A stretch of 64,000 nucleotides of DNA from an uncultured Lachnospiraceae bacterium (GTDB lineage: Bacteria; Bacillota; Clostridia; Lachnospirales; Lachnospiraceae): NCBI GenBank assembly GCA_910576975.1, contig CAJTJY010000014.1:31800-95799 (forward strand), in the 5' to 3' direction. Position 1 is the first letter of the stretch. Every line of letters begins with the position of its first letter. Shown here in pieces: positions 17,018 to 26,033 of the stretch. The notes under the pieces are model-generated. The model was not told where the DNA came from and searched no databases. It saw only the letters and a list, made by a program, of their open reading frames with translations. The position numbers and the translations under genes are program-made.

Positions 17018-17953
17018 TTATTGATCCTTGGCAATCTCGGCAATGGATTTGGCGAGACCGGCAACGTTTTGAATTTCAGATGGAATAATAATCTTGGTCG
17101 CCTTGCCATCCGCCGCTTTCATAAACGCTTCAAGGCTCTTAAGCTGCAAAACCGCACTATCTGGAGCTGCCTCCTTTATAAAGCGCAAACCATCGGCATT
17201 CGCCTGCTGAATGCGAAGAATGGCTGCTGCCTGGCCTTCTGCCTCCCGCATAGTCGCTTCTTTCTTCGCCTCTGCCCGAAGGATCGCTGCCTGTTTTTCA
17301 GCTTCCGCATCCAAAATGGCAGATTCTTTCTTTCCCTGTGCTACGAGAACAGTTGCTGTTTTCTCACCTTCTGCCTGAGTGACCGCCGCACGCCGCTCAC
17401 GCTCTGCTTTCGCCTGCTTCTCCATAGAATCCTGAATCTGCTGGGGCGGAATAATATTTTTCAACTCGACACGGTTAACCTTAATTCCCCAGGGATCCGT
17501 TGCAACATCCAAAGAAGCTCGCATTTTGGTGTTGATTAATTCTCTCGACGTCAAAGTCTCATCCAGTTCCAGATCACCAATAATGTTACGCAGCGTGGTG
17601 GCTGTCAAATTCTCAATCGCCATAATCGGATTTTCCACGCCATAGGCAAATAACTTGGGATCTGTAATTTGAAAATACACCACTGTATCGATCCGCATCG
17701 TTACATTATCCTTGGTTATCACCGGCTGAGGCGCAAAATCTACAACCTGTTCCTTTAAAAGCACACGTTTTGCCACACGGTCAATAAATGGCATTTTAAA
17801 ATGCAGCCCCACGCCCCAGGTTCCCTGATAACCGCCCAGACGTTCTATGACAAGAGCATGTGCCTGAGGCACAATCTTGACACAGGATGCCAGAATGATC
17901 AAAACAAACACAACCAAAAATACAATTACTAAAAATCCTATTCCATTATCCAT
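17018..17953 (-). CDS. SPFH / band 7 / stomatin-like membrane protein
   Basis: 311 residues; AGGAGG before the ATG. One N-terminal membrane segment (about residues 5-25), then an SPFH domain (RLGGYQGTWGVGLHFKMPFI; DNVTMRIDTVVYFQI) and a coiled coil of about 190-250 with repeated Ala/Glu/Lys heptads (QAKAERERRAAV; ILRAEAKKEAT). Such proteins oligomerise in membrane microdomains and are usually paired with an NfeD protein, found here 0.3 kb upstream. Closest in pattern to the bacterial QmcA/stomatin group. Confidence 0.93.
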   Translation of the reverse strand: MDNGIGFLVIVFLVVFVLIILASCVKIVPQAHALVIERLGGYQGTWGVGLHFKMPFIDRVAKRVLLKEQVVDFAPQPVITKDNVTMRIDTVVYFQITDPKLFAYGVENPIMAIENLTATTLRNIIGDLELDETLTSRELINTKMRASLDVATDPWGIKVNRVELKNIIPPQQIQDSMEKQAKAERERRAAVTQAEGEKTATVLVAQGKKESAILDAEAEKQAAILRAEAKKEATMREAEGQAAAILRIQQANADGLRFIKEAAPDSAVLQLKSLEAFMKAADGKATKIIIPSEIQNVAGLAKSIAEIAKDQ

Positions 17954-18267
17954 ATATAATTCCTCCTTTTTGCCATTACGTACTCTTAGATTCTCTTTGT
18001 GCCTGATTTTGCGACAAGATTTTTTGTCAGATATGCACCAATTTATGAGGCTTGCCTCGATGATACGTTAACTAAATTTACATGCACATGGCGTAAAATC
18101 AGCCATGGAAACAGATATAAGCGATTTTCGGAGTACATTATTTTAAGCATTGCATTCTAACAACTGGCACTTAATGCAATTGTGCACAATATTTTATTAA
18201 ATTCTGTAATTCAATCAATAAAAAATCCTAGTTCCTGGCACATGAAGCCGTTTAGAAGTAAGCTTCC
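17954..18267. other. 314-base gap between nfeD and the SPFH gene
   Basis: It holds the ribosome site of the SPFH gene and A/T-rich sequence with short inverted matches (TGATTTTGCG near 18008 and CGTAAAATCA near 18092). I see no reading frame and no clear promoter. It probably contains the SPFH promoter. Confidence 0.4.
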
Positions 18268-18708
18268 TTATGCCTTATCTGGCATCTTTTTTCTTACAAT
18301 CAGCTTGACACCTCTGATTTCCATAATCTCCACCAACGTGTCTTTTTGGATCTTCTCCTCCTGGGCTGCACGAGCCGTCCATTCCTGTCCATCAACGCTA
18401 ACTTGCCCTTGAGCTTTCAGATTGTCAATCTCCTGGATCACAATCGCCGTTTTGCCCAGCAGGCTGTCCACATTCGTACGGGTTCTGCCCTTATTGAGGT
18501 ATTCCACTGCCAAAGGCCTGGTAAGCGCAAGCAGTAGTACAGAAACCACCACAAACAGGATAATTTGAATCACAAGATTGGCGCCTGCCAAATCTGCAAA
18601 AAATGCCACTAAGGCTCCTCCCGCAAACCAGATAGTAGTTAATCCCAGGGTGATTATTTCAATCAGTGCCATTACTATAATTACAATCAGCCAGAAAATA
18701 CCCTCCAT
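18268..18708 (-). CDS. NfeD-like membrane protein
   Basis: 146 residues from the ATG at 18708 (AGGAGG about 10 bases upstream). Three to four membrane segments in the first 80 residues, ending TRPLAVEYLNKG, then a small OB-fold domain (LLGKTAIVIQEIDN..GQVSVDGQEWTARA) facing the cytoplasm. The short NfeD1b form lacks the serine protease domain. Family knowledge: NfeD proteins partner SPFH proteins in membrane rafts, which fits the downstream neighbour. Confidence 0.93.
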   Translation of the reverse strand: MEGIFWLIVIIVMALIEIITLGLTTIWFAGGALVAFFADLAGANLVIQIILFVVVSVLLLALTRPLAVEYLNKGRTRTNVDSLLGKTAIVIQEIDNLKAQGQVSVDGQEWTARAAQEEKIQKDTLVEIMEIRGVKLIVRKKMPDKA

Positions 18709-18851
18709 AGAAGTTCTCCTCCTTTCAGGATTCTCTTCCATTTTTATGGAATTCTAAGCATCTTTTCCGCTGTTATTTCAAAAGAAATTTCAAGCTATTT
18801 GACACCCTAATCCTTTAAGATATATTACTATATTTTCCCTAAGATTACAAT

Positions 18852-19056
18852 GTTTAATCAAATTTGAGTTTCCACATTTTGCAATTCATAGCGCCAAAAG
18901 GTCTTGCTGCCTTTGGCAGCATAGACATCTTGCACAAAAAGTGCTTGAAAAGCTAGCTTTTCAGAGCGCTTTTATGTGCAAAGTGTTTTCATCACTTTGT
19001 GATGGAAACCTTTTGGCGCTATCAATTGCAAAATGCGGAAACTCAAATTAATCAAA
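18852..19056. repeat. Palindromic intergenic repeat, copy A
   Basis: About 47-bp arms (18852-18902 and 19009-19056) are nearly perfect inverted copies, reading TTTGAGTTTCC.CATTTTGCA..and GCGCCAAAAGGT. The core has further hairpins (GCTGCCTTTGGCAGC, GAAAAGCTAGCTTTTC, AAAGTG..CACTTT). The start of a related copy lies at the right end of the window, so this is a dispersed element. It carries no gene and could act as a terminator for the SleB-type gene's far side or be a miniature mobile element. Confidence 0.7.
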
Positions 19057-19130
19057 GAATAACGTTTTCCAACGCAAAATTAAAATGAGACAGGCATATT
19101 TTAACACCTGTCTCAATCTCTATAGAAAAT

Positions 19131-20645
19131 TTAAAAGAATACGTGATTGCCAATTACGATTCCATTTGCAGCGCCAGCACGCCGAAAACTTGTTGCGCCA
19201 TTTACATTATCAACACCATTAATCGCCTCCTGCGCCGCACTCAAGCAGCTTCCGCTAACGCCGCTGGACAAAACGCTTGCCAACGCACCGCTGGATGCCG
19301 GTGAAAACTGACCACTTTGATAAATAACGCCAGAAATGCTTCCTGCATAACCTGCACGGAGACGGTTCATAACCACTGCTCCTACTGCAACCTTTCCTTC
19401 ATAGCTCTCACTTCCAGCTTCACACTGGATCAATGCGCCCAACAAAGTCACATCATCATAGGATGCTGATACCGCTGCTTTTTGCTGACTGCCTCCACTC
19501 TGCTGACCACTGCTTTTGCGGGCTGCTGCTTCTTTTGCTGCCCGCTCTGCTTCTGCTGCCGCAATTGCTGCTTGCTCCTCTTCAATAGAAATTGCCTTTC
19601 CAAGCTCCAGCTCCACCGTTACATATTCTTCACTGACATACCCTACCTGGTCATCCACTTTTACAGGCACCCAGCCATCAACTGCTTCTGCTTCTTTATC
19701 TACTTTGATTCTTCCTGCCTCTTCCAGTACGTCAAGGATTTTTACACCCTCCTCTGAAGAAGCAGTCTCTCTGACTCTGACGCCTCCTGTTACTGCGGTT
19801 GCATAGGTGGTTCCCACTTCGTTTGCAAGGGCTTCTGCTTCCAAACCAGTAACACAAAACTCATTTTTAACAAATCCTTCTACATTTCCAGATCTGATTT
19901 TGGTCCATTCTTCGCCCTGTTCCAGGATTTCTGCACCTGCTCCTTTGTGAAGCTTTCCTGCAAGTTCAGCTTCCTCAGAAGCTTCTGTACGAACATTGAG
20001 ATATTCCTCTACATTTGGCAACAGTTTTTCTGCCCAGGGAGAAACTTCGTGATTTTCAATTTGTGCCAGCTCAACCTTGGCTTCTTCCTTTGTCTGCTCT
20101 TTCTCAGAGGCTTTCTTTTCTTCCTTATTTTTCTCTAACTGGTCCTCTTGGGCCTGAGCTTCCTCAGACTGATTTTTCTCTGCCTGACTCTCCTTGGTCT
20201 CTATTTGCTCTGACTGAGTTTTTTTTGCCTGGCTCTCTTCAACCTGAGCTTCTTTATTCTTAACTTCTTTTGTCTGTTTTTTTTCGGTCTTACTTTGTTC
20301 CGTTTGGTCCTGTATATTCTTATGGTCAGCACTCAGAGCTTTCTCTGGCTGAAACTTTTGGGACTGGCTCTTTTCCTGCCTTTTTTCCTCCAGCTTTTCC
20401 TTGGCTTTTTCCTGAGAATCTTTCGTCTGCTTTGATACGGCTGCAGACGCTACCACATTGCTCTGTCTTTTTTGTTTCGCTGCAACTTCGTTACGGTCTT
20501 TCTCTGGTTCCTCTGTTAATTCTACTGTCTGGCTATCTGAGTTAGCATTGGCTGGTACATTGGAAACAGGCATCGCTGAAAACGCAAGAGCCAGAGTAAA
20601 TGCTGCAACCATTCCGCTTTCCATAACCTTCTTATCGAATTTCAT
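19131..20645 (-). CDS. Secreted cell-wall hydrolase with two SH3 domains and a SleB/CwlJ domain
   Basis: 504 residues; AGGAGG 5 bases before the ATG. Signal peptide (VAAFTLALAFSAMPVS), then a 150-residue linker almost entirely of Lys, Glu, Gln and Ser, then two SH3b domains (about 205-268 and 280-348, the first with EYLNVRTEAS) and an Ala/Glu helix. The C-terminal domain (from about 395) is Hydrolase_2: TLLGALIQCEAGSES holds the catalytic Glu, followed by AVGAVVMNRL and a GNHVFF end. Family members cleave peptidoglycan, classically spore cortex, but SH3-bearing versions act on vegetative walls. The promoter carries WalR-like boxes. Confidence 0.9.
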   Translation of the reverse strand: MKFDKKVMESGMVAAFTLALAFSAMPVSNVPANANSDSQTVELTEEPEKDRNEVAAKQKRQSNVVASAAVSKQTKDSQEKAKEKLEEKRQEKSQSQKFQPEKALSADHKNIQDQTEQSKTEKKQTKEVKNKEAQVEESQAKKTQSEQIETKESQAEKNQSEEAQAQEDQLEKNKEEKKASEKEQTKEEAKVELAQIENHEVSPWAEKLLPNVEEYLNVRTEASEEAELAGKLHKGAGAEILEQGEEWTKIRSGNVEGFVKNEFCVTGLEAEALANEVGTTYATAVTGGVRVRETASSEEGVKILDVLEEAGRIKVDKEAEAVDGWVPVKVDDQVGYVSEEYVTVELELGKAISIEEEQAAIAAAEAERAAKEAAARKSSGQQSGGSQQKAAVSASYDDVTLLGALIQCEAGSESYEGKVAVGAVVMNRLRAGYAGSISGVIYQSGQFSPASSGALASVLSSGVSGSCLSAAQEAINGVDNVNGATSFRRAGAANGIVIGNHVFF

Positions 20646-20661
20646 GTTAACCTCCTAAGAT

Positions 20662-20720
20662 TGTAAACTGTTTGTAAATCTTTAATTCATTTTTGTTACA
20701 TATGTTACAAACTTATTACA
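20662..20720 (-). promoter_or_regulatory. WalR(YycF)-like direct-repeat boxes
   Basis: The published WalR consensus is TGTWAH-N5-TGTWAH. On the minus strand TGTAAT (20715-20720) and TGTAAC (20704-20709) are 5 bases apart, with a third TGTAAC (20695-20700) 3 bases further. On the plus strand TGTAAA occurs at 20662-20667 and 20673-20678, again 5 apart. They sit between the -10 box and the start codon of a wall hydrolase, a class WalR controls in Bacillus. The position suggests repression, but binding is inferred. Confidence 0.55.
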
Positions 20721-20748
20721 CTATAGCAAAACATTTGTAATCTGTCAA
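20720..20748 (-). promoter_or_regulatory. Sigma-A promoter of the wall-hydrolase gene
   Basis: A perfect TTGACA -35 box (20743-20748) is exactly 17 bases from a TATAGT -10 box (20720-20725), reading toward the gene that starts at 20645. Confidence 0.85.
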
Positions 20749-21308
20749 GTCTGCTTTTCTTATTAAAACCTCACTAAATTTTTCTGCTAGATTGCTTTGA
20801 TTTATACAAAGTGCTGCTGCAAAGCCAACATTTATGAAAATTGATATGCTTTAACTCTTATAGACTTCCAGAAATTACCAGATATAATAATAAGCTATAA
20901 AATCCTATTTAGAACTAAAGAAATGCCTTGTCCCTCTTGAATGTCATAAATATGCCCTTGCGAATTATCGGCGCTGCACTGATATACAATGCAGTTCAAA
21001 ATTAGTAAAAGCGCCTCTGAGGGCGTTTCAGATCATTTGAAATTTAAATCATATAAGAAGAAAAGAGCTCCGATCAATCTCGGAAGCTCTTTTGTAATAT
21101 TATCGTAAATTTTTGATTATTAAGATCAAGATGTCAAAAAGTTAATTTGCATTACATTGCAAATTTTTTAAGCTTGTTTGACAATATCCAGACGACTTAT
21201 GTCGCATCATTCGTAAATATCGCACCGCAAAATTAAGGAAATTGACCTCCAGGAGAATTTTATGTCTTTTAACTCCCTAATCTTACCTAGATGGCTGCGA
21301 AATTTTCT
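20749..21308. other. 560-base intergenic region between pgi and the hydrolase gene
   Basis: No gene seen. It holds two hairpins able to end pgi transcription on the minus strand: 21061-21093 (see separate entry) and 21007-21030 (AAACGCC/GGCGCTTTT). The rest is A/T-rich without clear repeats. Confidence 0.5.
21061..21093 (-). terminator. Terminator downstream of pgi
   Basis: AAAAGAGCT-CCGA paired with TCGG-AAGCTCTTTT, a symmetric stem with T runs on both strands, 216 bases after the pgi stop. It may work in both directions. Confidence 0.65.
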
Positions 21309-22655
21309 CTAGAGCCGTTTTAACAATTCTTCTCTCTCCGCTTCAAATCCAGGCTTTCCAAGCAAAGCAAACATATTGCGCTTATAGCTCTCAACGCCTG
21401 GCTGGTTAAATGGATTCACACCCAGGAGATATCCGCTGACCCCGCAGGCAAATTCAAAGAAATAAAATAGCTGTCCCAAGTAAAACTCGTTTTGCTCTGG
21501 AATCTTTATCATGAGATTTGGCACATTTCCATCCGTATGCGCCAGGATCGTTCCATTCATCGCACTTTTATTTACAAAGTCCATATCTTTTCCTGCAAGA
21601 TAATTCAAGCCATCAAGATCTACTGGCTCTTCTTTTAGTTCCACGGTACTGCGGGATTTTTCCACATTTAGCACTGTTTCGAACATAATGCGGGCACCAT
21701 CCTGTATAAATTGTCCCATGGAATGAAGATCCGTGGTCAAATCAACAGATGCTGGGAAAATTCCTTTCTGATCCTTTCCCTCACTTTCACCATAGAGCTG
21801 TTTCCACCACTCTGAAATATAATGAAGGCTTGGCTCATAATTTGCAAGAACTTCCACAGACTTGCCCTTTCTCAATAAAATATTACGGACAGCCGCATAC
21901 TGCATGGCGTCATTTTCTTCAAAAGCCTTATTCAAAGCCAGCTCACGCCCTGCAGCTGCGCCCTCCATAAGCTTGTCAATATCTGCGCCGCTGACTGCAA
22001 TTGGAAGAAGTCCCACTGCCGTCAACACAGAAAAACGTCCTCCTACATCGTCTGGTACTACAAAGCTCTCATACCCTTCCTCAGTGGCAAGATTTTTTAA
22101 TGCGCCTCTTTCCTTATCTGTCGTTGCATAAATTCTTTTTGCTGCCTCTTCCTTGCCATATTTTTTCTCGAGCATTTCCTTAAATACCCGAAAAGCAATC
22201 GCAGGCTCTGTCGTCGTCCCTGATTTGGAAATGATATTTACAGAAAAATCACGGTCACCGATTACGTCTATTAGACCTGCTAAATAAGCGCTACTGATAC
22301 TGTTTCCGGCATAATAGATTTCTGGTGTCTTGCGAATCTCTTTCGGGACATTATTATAAAATCCATGTCTTAAAAATTCAATAGCCGCCCTGGCTCCAAG
22401 ATAAGAGCCTCCGATGCCGATGACTACCAGCACTTCTGAATCACCCTGGATCTTTTCTGCCGCTTTCTTAATGCGGGCAAACTCCTCTTTATCATAGTCT
22501 GTCGGAAGATCCAGCCATCCCAAAAAATCATTTCCTGCACCCGTCTTAGAAACAAGCTGTTCCTTAGCGTCGCTTACCAGCTTTGTCATATAGGAAACTT
22601 CTTCCTGACTGATAAAGTCGGCGCTTTTTCCATAATCAAATGTTACCTTTCCCAT
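21309..22655 (-). CDS. pgi: Glucose-6-phosphate isomerase
   Basis: 448 residues, the short form typical of Firmicutes. The ATG at 22655 has AAAGGAG upstream. Interconverts glucose-6-phosphate and fructose-6-phosphate in glycolysis. Sugar-phosphate-binding segments GIGGSYLGARAAIEF and SKSGTTTEPAIAFR, active-site Glu in YGESEGKDQKGIFP, and the C-terminal NPFNQPGVESYKRN are all present. Monocistronic by context. Confidence 0.96.
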   Translation of the reverse strand: MGKVTFDYGKSADFISQEEVSYMTKLVSDAKEQLVSKTGAGNDFLGWLDLPTDYDKEEFARIKKAAEKIQGDSEVLVVIGIGGSYLGARAAIEFLRHGFYNNVPKEIRKTPEIYYAGNSISSAYLAGLIDVIGDRDFSVNIISKSGTTTEPAIAFRVFKEMLEKKYGKEEAAKRIYATTDKERGALKNLATEEGYESFVVPDDVGGRFSVLTAVGLLPIAVSGADIDKLMEGAAAGRELALNKAFEENDAMQYAAVRNILLRKGKSVEVLANYEPSLHYISEWWKQLYGESEGKDQKGIFPASVDLTTDLHSMGQFIQDGARIMFETVLNVEKSRSTVELKEEPVDLDGLNYLAGKDMDFVNKSAMNGTILAHTDGNVPNLMIKIPEQNEFYLGQLFYFFEFACGVSGYLLGVNPFNQPGVESYKRNMFALLGKPGFEAEREELLKRL

Positions 22656-22808
22656 GATTCGCACTCCTTTGTCCTTTTATAATAGCAATTGCCAAATTCT
22701 TACTTGCAAGATAAGTGTAGCAAATCTCCTGTATTTAGTCAATGATTCAAAGGCAAGCCATAACAAACATCAGATCCATGAAACTTTAGACCATGTTCCT
22801 GCAAATGA

Positions 22809-23153
22809 TTAAGAAAAGTATTCCTGCAATACCGCATTGAATACTTCTTCCTCCTCCTGTTTCGTAAGTTTCTGTTCTCCTGCATCCTCGTTTTCACCTG
22901 TGCAGCTTTCCGCAGTGGCTGCCACAGCTACCTCTTCTTCTGGTTCTTTTTGCATCTTCGGTTCTTCTTCCTGCAGGATCACATCAAAATATGCCTGTAT
23001 ATTCTCAGTAATACTTCCAAGGCTTCGATTGAGCCTTTTTATCTGTCTTAAAATCCTTGCTAAATAAAATAAGACCAACAGGCTCAGTGCCACAATGGCA
23101 GCCTTTGTCAGGATTTCACTATTGGTTTGTATAAAATTGATCCATTTCTCCAT
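22809..23153 (-). CDS. Single-span membrane protein, hypothetical
   Basis: 114 residues from the ATG at 23153 (GGAGG 8 bases upstream). One transmembrane segment (about 12-38, AAIVALSLLVLFYLA), then a basic stretch and an acidic cytoplasmic tail. No family recognised. It stands alone between pgi and the divergent murG. Confidence 0.6.
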   Translation of the reverse strand: MEKWINFIQTNSEILTKAAIVALSLLVLFYLARILRQIKRLNRSLGSITENIQAYFDVILQEEEPKMQKEPEEEVAVAATAESCTGENEDAGEQKLTKQEEEEVFNAVLQEYFS

Positions 23154-23264
23154 AAGCATGTCCTCCTTCCTAACTGCTATTATAAAGATTATTTGTGAAT
23201 CTGTGAAGTAGCCAGGCACCTTTTTTCATCGCATGTTTCGGCTGTTTTCGACGTTGACTTTCTC

Positions 23265-23292
23265 TTGACTTTTTCTTGGAAGAGTATAAGAT
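23265..23292 (+). promoter_or_regulatory. Promoter of murG
   Basis: TTGACT (23265-23270), 16-base spacer, TAAGAT (23287-23292). A second TTGACT lies just upstream (23254-23259). The likely start is about 40 bases ahead of the ribosome site. Confidence 0.6.
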
Positions 23293-23340
23293 AAAAGTAA
23301 TGGAAATTTGTGCAAAGCAGCACACAGAATGGAGGAGAAC

Positions 23341-24411
23341 ATGAAACGAATTGTCTTAACAGGCGGAGGAACTGCCGGACATGTCACCCCGAACATCGCT
23401 TTACTTCCCAGATTGAAAGAATTAGGGTACGAAATTCATTATATCGGTTCCCACGACGGCATTGAACGCAGCCTCATGGAACAATGCCACATCCCCTACT
23501 ATGGAATTTCTTCCGGCAAATTGCGCCGGTATTTTGATTGGAAGAACTTTTCTGACCCTTTTAAAGTTTTAAAAGGATACGGGCAGGCACGTTCCCTTCT
23601 CAGAAAATTGAAACCAAACGTAGTATTTTCCAAAGGCGGATTCGTCTCCGTCCCGGTAGTGATGGCGGCAAAGCACCGTAAAATACCAGCAATCATCCAT
23701 GAATCAGATATCACCCCTGGCCTTGCCAATAAACTTGCAATTCCGCATGCCTGCAAGGTATGTTGCAATTTTCCAGAAACCTTGAAATATCTCCCCGCTG
23801 ATAAAGCGGTACTTACTGGATCCCCCATCCGCCAGGAACTGCTTCGGGGCAATCGTCAAAAGGGACTTGCATACTGTCATTTTACTTCTTCCAAGCCAGT
23901 CATCATGATCATTGGCGGAAGCAGTGGTTCTCAATTTATTAATGAAATTATACGAAAGCTTTTGCCTGAACTGCTAAAAACTTTTCAGGTGCTTCATCTA
24001 TGCGGAAAAGGAAATCTAGACGACGCTTTGAATAATACTGCTGGATATCAACAACTTGAATATGCCAATCAGGAATTAAGTGACTTATTTGCCGCTTCAG
24101 ATATCGTGATTTCACGGGCTGGCGCCAACGCAATTTGCGAACTGCTAGCGCTGCGCAAGCCTAATATTCTAATTCCCCTTTCTGCCCATGCCAGCAGAGG
24201 GGATCAAATTTTAAACGCCCGTTCTTTTGAAAGCCAAGGATACAGCATGGTGATAGAAGAAGAAAAGTTAGACGATGTAGTAATGATGGACAAAATCAAA
24301 AAATTATGGAATCAGCGCAGCCATTATATTCATGCCATGGAAAATAGCAAACAGCTTAATTCAGTGGAAACGGTGGTACGGCTGATAGACGATGCCGCCA
24401 AAAAATCTTAA
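23341..24411 (+). CDS. murG: UDP-N-acetylglucosamine--muramoyl-pentapeptide-lipid GlcNAc transferase
   Basis: 356 residues; the ATG at 23341 follows GGAGGA closely and removes an 11-residue upstream extension. A GT-B enzyme at the inner membrane face that adds GlcNAc to lipid I to make lipid II. N-terminal GGGTAGHVTPN loop, GGFVSVPVVMAA and IIHESDITPGLANK; C-terminal GGSSGSQFINE and SRAGANAICELLAL for UDP-GlcNAc. It stands alone with its own promoter and terminator rather than in a division-wall cluster, so a second copy elsewhere in the genome is possible. Confidence 0.94.
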   Translation: MKRIVLTGGGTAGHVTPNIALLPRLKELGYEIHYIGSHDGIERSLMEQCHIPYYGISSGKLRRYFDWKNFSDPFKVLKGYGQARSLLRKLKPNVVFSKGGFVSVPVVMAAKHRKIPAIIHESDITPGLANKLAIPHACKVCCNFPETLKYLPADKAVLTGSPIRQELLRGNRQKGLAYCHFTSSKPVIMIIGGSSGSQFINEIIRKLLPELLKTFQVLHLCGKGNLDDALNNTAGYQQLEYANQELSDLFAASDIVISRAGANAICELLALRKPNILIPLSAHASRGDQILNARSFESQGYSMVIEEEKLDDVVMMDKIKKLWNQRSHYIHAMENSKQLNSVETVVRLIDDAAKKS

Positions 24412-24426
24412 AGATATGATGTTTAG

Positions 24427-24481
24427 ATGCTTTCCCAACTTGTCTTTGACCACGGCGCCCTTTGACAAGTTGGGAAAGCAT
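24427..24481 (+). terminator. Terminator between convergent murG and HIT genes
   Basis: A perfect 18-bp inverted repeat (ATGCTTTCCCAACTTGTC and its complement) with a 19-base loop, followed on the plus strand by TTTGTTTCTG. It is 15 bases after murG and 10 before the end of the convergent gene, so it may serve both. Confidence 0.75.
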
Positions 24482-24490
24482 TTGTTTCTG

Positions 24491-24907
24491 TTATAATTTC
24501 AGCTTTTGATAGATCTCGTCCAACTCGTTTTCAGGCAAGTCCAAATGATTCCAAGACAACTTTTCTTGATTCCCATCCTTGACATATCTGGGGATCAAGT
24601 GCATATGAAAATGAAACACTGTCTGTCCTGCCGCCTCGCCATTATTCTGAACAATATTAAACCCATCACATTGCAGTACCTTTGTCATATGCGAAGCCAT
24701 TTTTTTTGCCAGCACCATTGCTTGTGCTACAATGTTATTTGGCATCTCATACAAGTCAGCATAGTGTTCCTTGGGAATAATCAAGGCATGTCCCCTGGTG
24801 GCAGGACTGATATCCAACATAACACGGAATTCCTGATCTTCATAGATTGTCTTAGAAGGGATTTCTCCTGCTGCAATTTTACAAAAAATACAATTTGAGT
24901 CTCTCAT
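24491..24907 (-). CDS. HIT-family nucleotide hydrolase/transferase
   Basis: 138 residues from the ATG at 24907 (GGAGGA upstream). Catalytic histidine triad FHFHMHLIPR near residue 100 and the N-terminal CIFCKI zinc-type pair of the HinT branch. Such proteins hydrolyse purine nucleoside phosphoramidates or dinucleotides. Cytoplasmic. Confidence 0.95.
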   Translation of the reverse strand: MRDSNCIFCKIAAGEIPSKTIYEDQEFRVMLDISPATRGHALIIPKEHYADLYEMPNNIVAQAMVLAKKMASHMTKVLQCDGFNIVQNNGEAAGQTVFHFHMHLIPRYVKDGNQEKLSWNHLDLPENELDEIYQKLKL

Positions 24908-24970
24908 TTCTCCTCCATTCTGCACTCATTACACAACCAGAAAGCAACGATTCACCCACTGGTCTCTTTG

Positions 24971-25963
24971 TTAATTAAAAATAAATACTTGGTCCAACAT
25001 TTTGAGCGTCTTAAAATTACCCTTTGCTGTCATTTCACCTGTCATAAACGCCCTCTGAAAAGTCATTCTGCCCTGTACGATATTATCCATCACTCCCGTG
25101 GAGAGCTTTGCATATATATCCACTTTCTCATTCTGTCCATAGTGAATCTGAATCTCTTCATTATGAATTTCCACTGACAACGGCTTTTGCTTTCCCTCTA
25201 TCATAAAAAGATAATTCGCCGTAAAATCTGCCTGCGGTACAAAATGCGCTTCCAATTCCATCACATAAGCCATTTCTTCATCTTCTTCAGTCTGTCCAAG
25301 CAGATCTTTAAACATGCTGCTCAGTTCTTCAATGTCTTCTTTTTGTTTCTTTACATAGAGGTCATCTGATACGTATTTAGACAATTGCTCGCTCTCCTGA
25401 GGGGTCAATTCCAGGGACTGCGTGCGCAGTACAGACTGCTTCACAGCCTGATTGCTGCTGGGGAGGCTTTTTTGTTTCTGCGAAATGGTGCGATATAAAT
25501 TTTCTGCCTTTTTTTCTATAATCACTGTATAGTCATGGTTCATTTCAAAAGAAACAAGATCCTCGACATAACCACAAAGACCGCTACACGGAAGACCTCC
25601 CAAAATCTCCCAAGCATTCGCAAGGGCTATCTCTCCCTCTCGTTCTCCATAGGTCGTCGACATCACAATTGGCTGCATATAAGTAACCGCAAACTTCTCC
25701 TTGTCCCCATAGAGCCAGCACGCATCTAAAAATTGCTGCATATACCCGCCTATTCCAAGCCACTCCACGGTAGTCGCCAGAATAATGCCATCCGCATCTT
25801 TGATTGTCTGGGGAAGCGTTGCAATACTGTTCTTGTGTTCATAAATATTATAACGTTCCACTTGAACACGAAGCTCTGTCAAAACCTCCTGCATTTTATT
25901 GACCACATACAGGGTAGGATCATCCAAAAGTCCCCGTCCTCCATAATAAATATTTACTTTCAT
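24971..25963 (-). CDS. Flavodoxin-like FMN reductase fused to an SCP2-like domain
   Basis: 330 residues from the ATG at 25963 (GGAGG upstream). N-terminal 155 residues have the NADPH-dependent FMN reductase pattern (VNIYYGGRG; IILATTVEWLGIGGYMQQFLD; VMSTTYGEREG). The C-terminal 95 residues look like an SCP2 sterol-binding domain (YLFMIEGKQKPLSVEI..GRMTFQRAFMTGEM). The linker of about 170-210 is charged. The combination suggests a redox protein with a lipid-binding part; the substrate is not known. Confidence 0.8.
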   Translation of the reverse strand: MKVNIYYGGRGLLDDPTLYVVNKMQEVLTELRVQVERYNIYEHKNSIATLPQTIKDADGIILATTVEWLGIGGYMQQFLDACWLYGDKEKFAVTYMQPIVMSTTYGEREGEIALANAWEILGGLPCSGLCGYVEDLVSFEMNHDYTVIIEKKAENLYRTISQKQKSLPSSNQAVKQSVLRTQSLELTPQESEQLSKYVSDDLYVKKQKEDIEELSSMFKDLLGQTEEDEEMAYVMELEAHFVPQADFTANYLFMIEGKQKPLSVEIHNEEIQIHYGQNEKVDIYAKLSTGVMDNIVQGRMTFQRAFMTGEMTAKGNFKTLKMLDQVFIFN

Positions 25964-26033
25964 TTCAAAGGCCTCCAAAATTATTCAATATCCATAGTAT
26001 ATAAATTTTTACGGATAAAGTCAAACCCCTTGA

